A DNA stretch of 64,000 nucleotides from Chimonanthus salicifolius (taxonomy: Eukaryota; Streptophyta; Magnoliopsida; Laurales; Calycanthaceae), in contig CM023539.1 of the NCBI GenBank assembly GCA_013350335.1, positions 20,194,448-20,258,447 of the forward strand, written 5' to 3'. Below, piece by piece: positions 62,067 to 64,000 of this stretch (its first letter is position 1; each line of letters opens with the position of its first letter). Under the pieces are notes generated by a model. It saw only the letters and a program-made list of their open reading frames with translations. It was not told the DNA's origin and did no database searches. Made by a program: the position numbers and the translations under genes.

Positions 62067-64000
62067 TGGCTTATAATTCCTTAAAACACCCATACTTCCA
62101 CACTTAATTAATCTTAATAGTGTCCATAATGTCTATTTCTCTTCCTTAATCTATCTCTCCCATTTCATCCATTTCTCATCTTATCATTGGATGGATCTTA
62201 GATCTAAGGCCCTTAACATTTGTGGCCACAATTCATTCTAAGAAATGGATTCCATAAACATATCTTAACCTTTAAAATATAAATTCTTGTTTAAGAATTA
62301 CTTACCACACCGACGACTCCTCCGGTTTTTCTTTCTCCTTTTGATTTCCTTAGCCCTTTCTCTTCTTCTTCTCCTTGTTGTTCGGCGAAGATGTGCTTGG
62401 TCAAGATGGAGTCTCCAAGGTTTGGGTTCGGCTAAGGTAGGGTTAGATTTGAGAGAGGGAGAGGGGAGGAGGGGATGGAAAATTATCTCAAGCTTTGGTC
62501 TTGAGGTGGTCGGCCAATACTTGGGTTCTTCTTCCCTTTTCTTCTAAATTTTTCTCCTTCTTTTTCCTTGAATGTGGGTCGGCAATGAGAGGGAGGAGGA
62601 GAGGAAGAGAGTGAGATGAGAGTGGGCTTGAGTGGTAAGGTGAAAACCATCCCATTCTTGGTTCCTTAGACCATACACTTCCATGATGGCCTTCACCCAC
62701 CAAGTATGGGCTCCCTTGACCTTGGTGGTGGTGGTTAAGACCAAACCACCACCAAGCCAACGGTTTGGTCTCTTGTGAGGGAGTGGTTTGGTCTTCCCAC
62801 TTTGACCATTTGACCACATTATGAGAGGTATGGGTCCTCATACCTTGAGTGGTGGTGGTTGAGATGAAACCACCACCCTAAGTCTATGTTTTCTTTTGTG
62901 TTTCTTTGGGTGGTTTCAATGGGATGAAACCACCCCTTGACTTGCCCCTTTGACTTATTCAATTGACCCTCATTTGACCAACCTAGTTAATTAAATTAGA
63001 TCCTTACTTAGGTTAATTAATTCCCATTTAATTTAATTCCATTAAATTCTCTCTCTCTCTGAGAAATCCACCCATGGTTGACCAAGTCAACCATGGTGGA
63101 CGACCCCCACCAACACCTATCCTAGCCGCCACCTCACTTGATGAGGTGGAGGTGGGCCCCATTCGGCCCTGTCACTTAAACCCCATTAATCTTAACTTAG
63201 ATGATTTAAAATAATTTAATGAACTTAATCTACTTTAATCCTCCTTAGTCCCCTTAACTTATCTATGGTTGACCAAGTCAACCCTGATGGTCGGTCCCAC
63301 ATTTTCCTTGGTCTACACTCCACCTCACTTGGTGAGGTGGAGGTGGGCCCCACTTGGTTATGCCATCTTAATCATCTCATCCTTAACTTACGTGGTTTAA
63401 TTCCAATTCAACCCATTTCAATCAATTGGGTCACCATTGGGCCCATGGCCCAATTAAATTATTTTCTACCATTTACCTTAGAGCTTGAATCATTTTGACC
63501 CATTGGGTCCCACATGGTTATCTGGCCCAATTTGACCAATATTGATCCCTTAAATGAATTCCATCCAATCCATGGTCCATTGGACCATACTTGGGCCTTT
63601 GCCCCAAATTTTGATCCATTTAACATCCATCACATCAAAATTCCAATTTTTCCATCATTGAAATAAATAACGGCCATATATATGTCGATTTAAAAATTCG
63701 GGCTATTACACACTAGTTGGTATTTGGTAGGATTCCTACCTCATTGTAAGCCATGGATTATGTGTATATGAATGTTTTACTTAATTTATTTTGATAACCA
63801 AATGACATGTTTTAAGATGGGTTTTAGTGCTATGGTATGTATTATTATATGGCATATTGCACTTACATCTCATGCATGGCATGGGAGGGATGAAATGAAA
63901 CCAGAGCCCATGCTCCGTCGGGGCGACCGATAAACACACATGGGGATACTATGTATTTGTGATTTCTTGATGAGGCTTTTCCATCAAGAGGGATACTAAG

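Larger units (their letters stand above)
59638..63710 (-). mobile_element. Solo LTR O (4.1 kb, minus), TSD CACTA
   Basis: On the plus strand it starts CGTAACGCTCGCCCA at 59638 (mutated from TGTAACGCCCGCCC) and ends GGGCTATTACA at 63710. CACTA at 59633-59637 is repeated at 63711-63715. In element orientation the donor-like GTG|GTAAGTAATT is at 62305 and CAG|G at 60113, with CTAATGCCC upstream. Five TTCGGCCAT hairpins and three GGAGCATGGACTCC units are present. Two U3 palindrome blocks are near 63075-63140 and 63266-63340. Closest relative here is L. No coding domain. Confidence 0.93.
1..64000 (+). mobile_element. Host Ty3/gypsy chromovirus (Tekay/Del-like), both ends outside the window
   Basis: This outermost element contains everything else. 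Its visible parts, after removing insertions, are: 5' LTR 1-1571, 10019-10349 and 14587-15506; leader 15507-15924; gag-pol 27155-30769 and 33781-34488; 3' LTR 34489-35068, 38862-38971 and 46825-47038. The assignment rests on domain order (gag with CCHC knuckle, protease, RT, RNase H, integrase, C-terminal chromodomain-like segment) and on a Met-tRNA primer site. The two LTR copies align from base 1 against 34749. By eye I count about 25 differences over roughly 320 aligned bases plus one 22-base indel, so the element is old. The left LTR starts about 270 bases before the window. The 3' LTR is broken by K and does not resume before the end. Family assignment by motif recall, not by search. Confidence 0.85.
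47039..64000 (+). mobile_element. LTR unit K (right end outside the window), interrupted by L, M and O
   Basis: Native bases are 47039-47510, 51570-53103, 59317-59637 and 63716-64000. It begins TGTAATTAAATGACC after GTATG. The first six bases look like an LTR start, but about 450 bases of U3 seen in relative G (30776-31240) are missing, so the 5' part seems deleted. The purine-rich segment ends in CTG|GTAAGTATC at 51937. TTCGGCCAT hairpins are near 52180, 52271, 52372, 52597, 52829, at the M junction (53096/59312) and at 59472. The acceptor region and 3' end lie beyond 64000, so I cannot say whether it is a solo LTR. Confidence 0.75.

Overview
This window is plant nuclear DNA, almost certainly from an angiosperm, and it contains no recognisable host gene. 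I can account for essentially all of it as nested LTR retrotransposons. The outermost layer is one old Ty3/gypsy chromovirus of Tekay/Del type. Its 5' LTR begins left of base 1 and ends at 15506, and an initiator-Met tRNA primer-binding site follows at 15509. The gag-pol body lies at 27175-30769 and 33776-34428, and the 3' LTR starts at 34489 and runs off the right end. The body is dead: many stops, a frameshift in gag, a deleted reverse-transcriptase core, an Asn in place of the second integrase Asp, and an LTR inserted in integrase.

One smaller element of another type and 14 further LTR units sit inside it, up to four levels deep. Layout: P (1572-10018) in the 5' LTR, carrying A (2911-9921), which carries B (6322-9914); C (10350-14581) in the 5' LTR; D (15925-27149) in the leader, carrying E (16915-24823, minus), which carries F (18966-22548); G (30770-33775) in integrase; H (35069-38856, minus) and I (38972-46819, minus, carrying J 41484-45924, minus) in the 3' LTR; K (47039 to beyond the window), carrying L (47511-51569), M (53104-59311) and O (59638-63710, minus). 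Each nested LTR unit whose two ends are visible is a bare LTR of 3.0-4.4 kb with TGTAA...TTACA-type ends and no internal region. Eleven have a perfect 5-bp target-site duplication, F matches 4 of 5, and L does not match.

The most unusual feature is the internal design of these long LTRs. Across sub-families they share a purine-rich segment ending in a GTAAGT-like splice donor, and about 1.6-2.7 kb later a CTAAC branch-point-like motif, a pyrimidine tract and CAG|G. Between these lie arrays of short GC-rich hairpins. The commonest has arms GGTTCGGCCAT and ATGGCCGAACC around a loop of about 5 bases; I count roughly 85 copies including degenerate ones. Nearer the acceptor come hairpin arrays of other sequences (CCTTGATG/CATCAAGG; GGAGTCCATGCTCC; CTCCTTAGGCG/CGCCAGGAG). 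The host element has an unrelated palindrome (CAGTCGACTG) in the same position. I propose that these LTRs carry a conserved leader intron filled with replaceable hairpin arrays.

Other notable structures are a 1.8-kb inverted duplication within M whose junction lies on a 28-bp palindrome, a triplicated 5' end of M, a 7-bp minisatellite in I, a poly-C/CA tract in G, and two insertions that hit a hairpin stem (M) or the last two bases of another LTR (B). Species cannot be inferred from the sequence.
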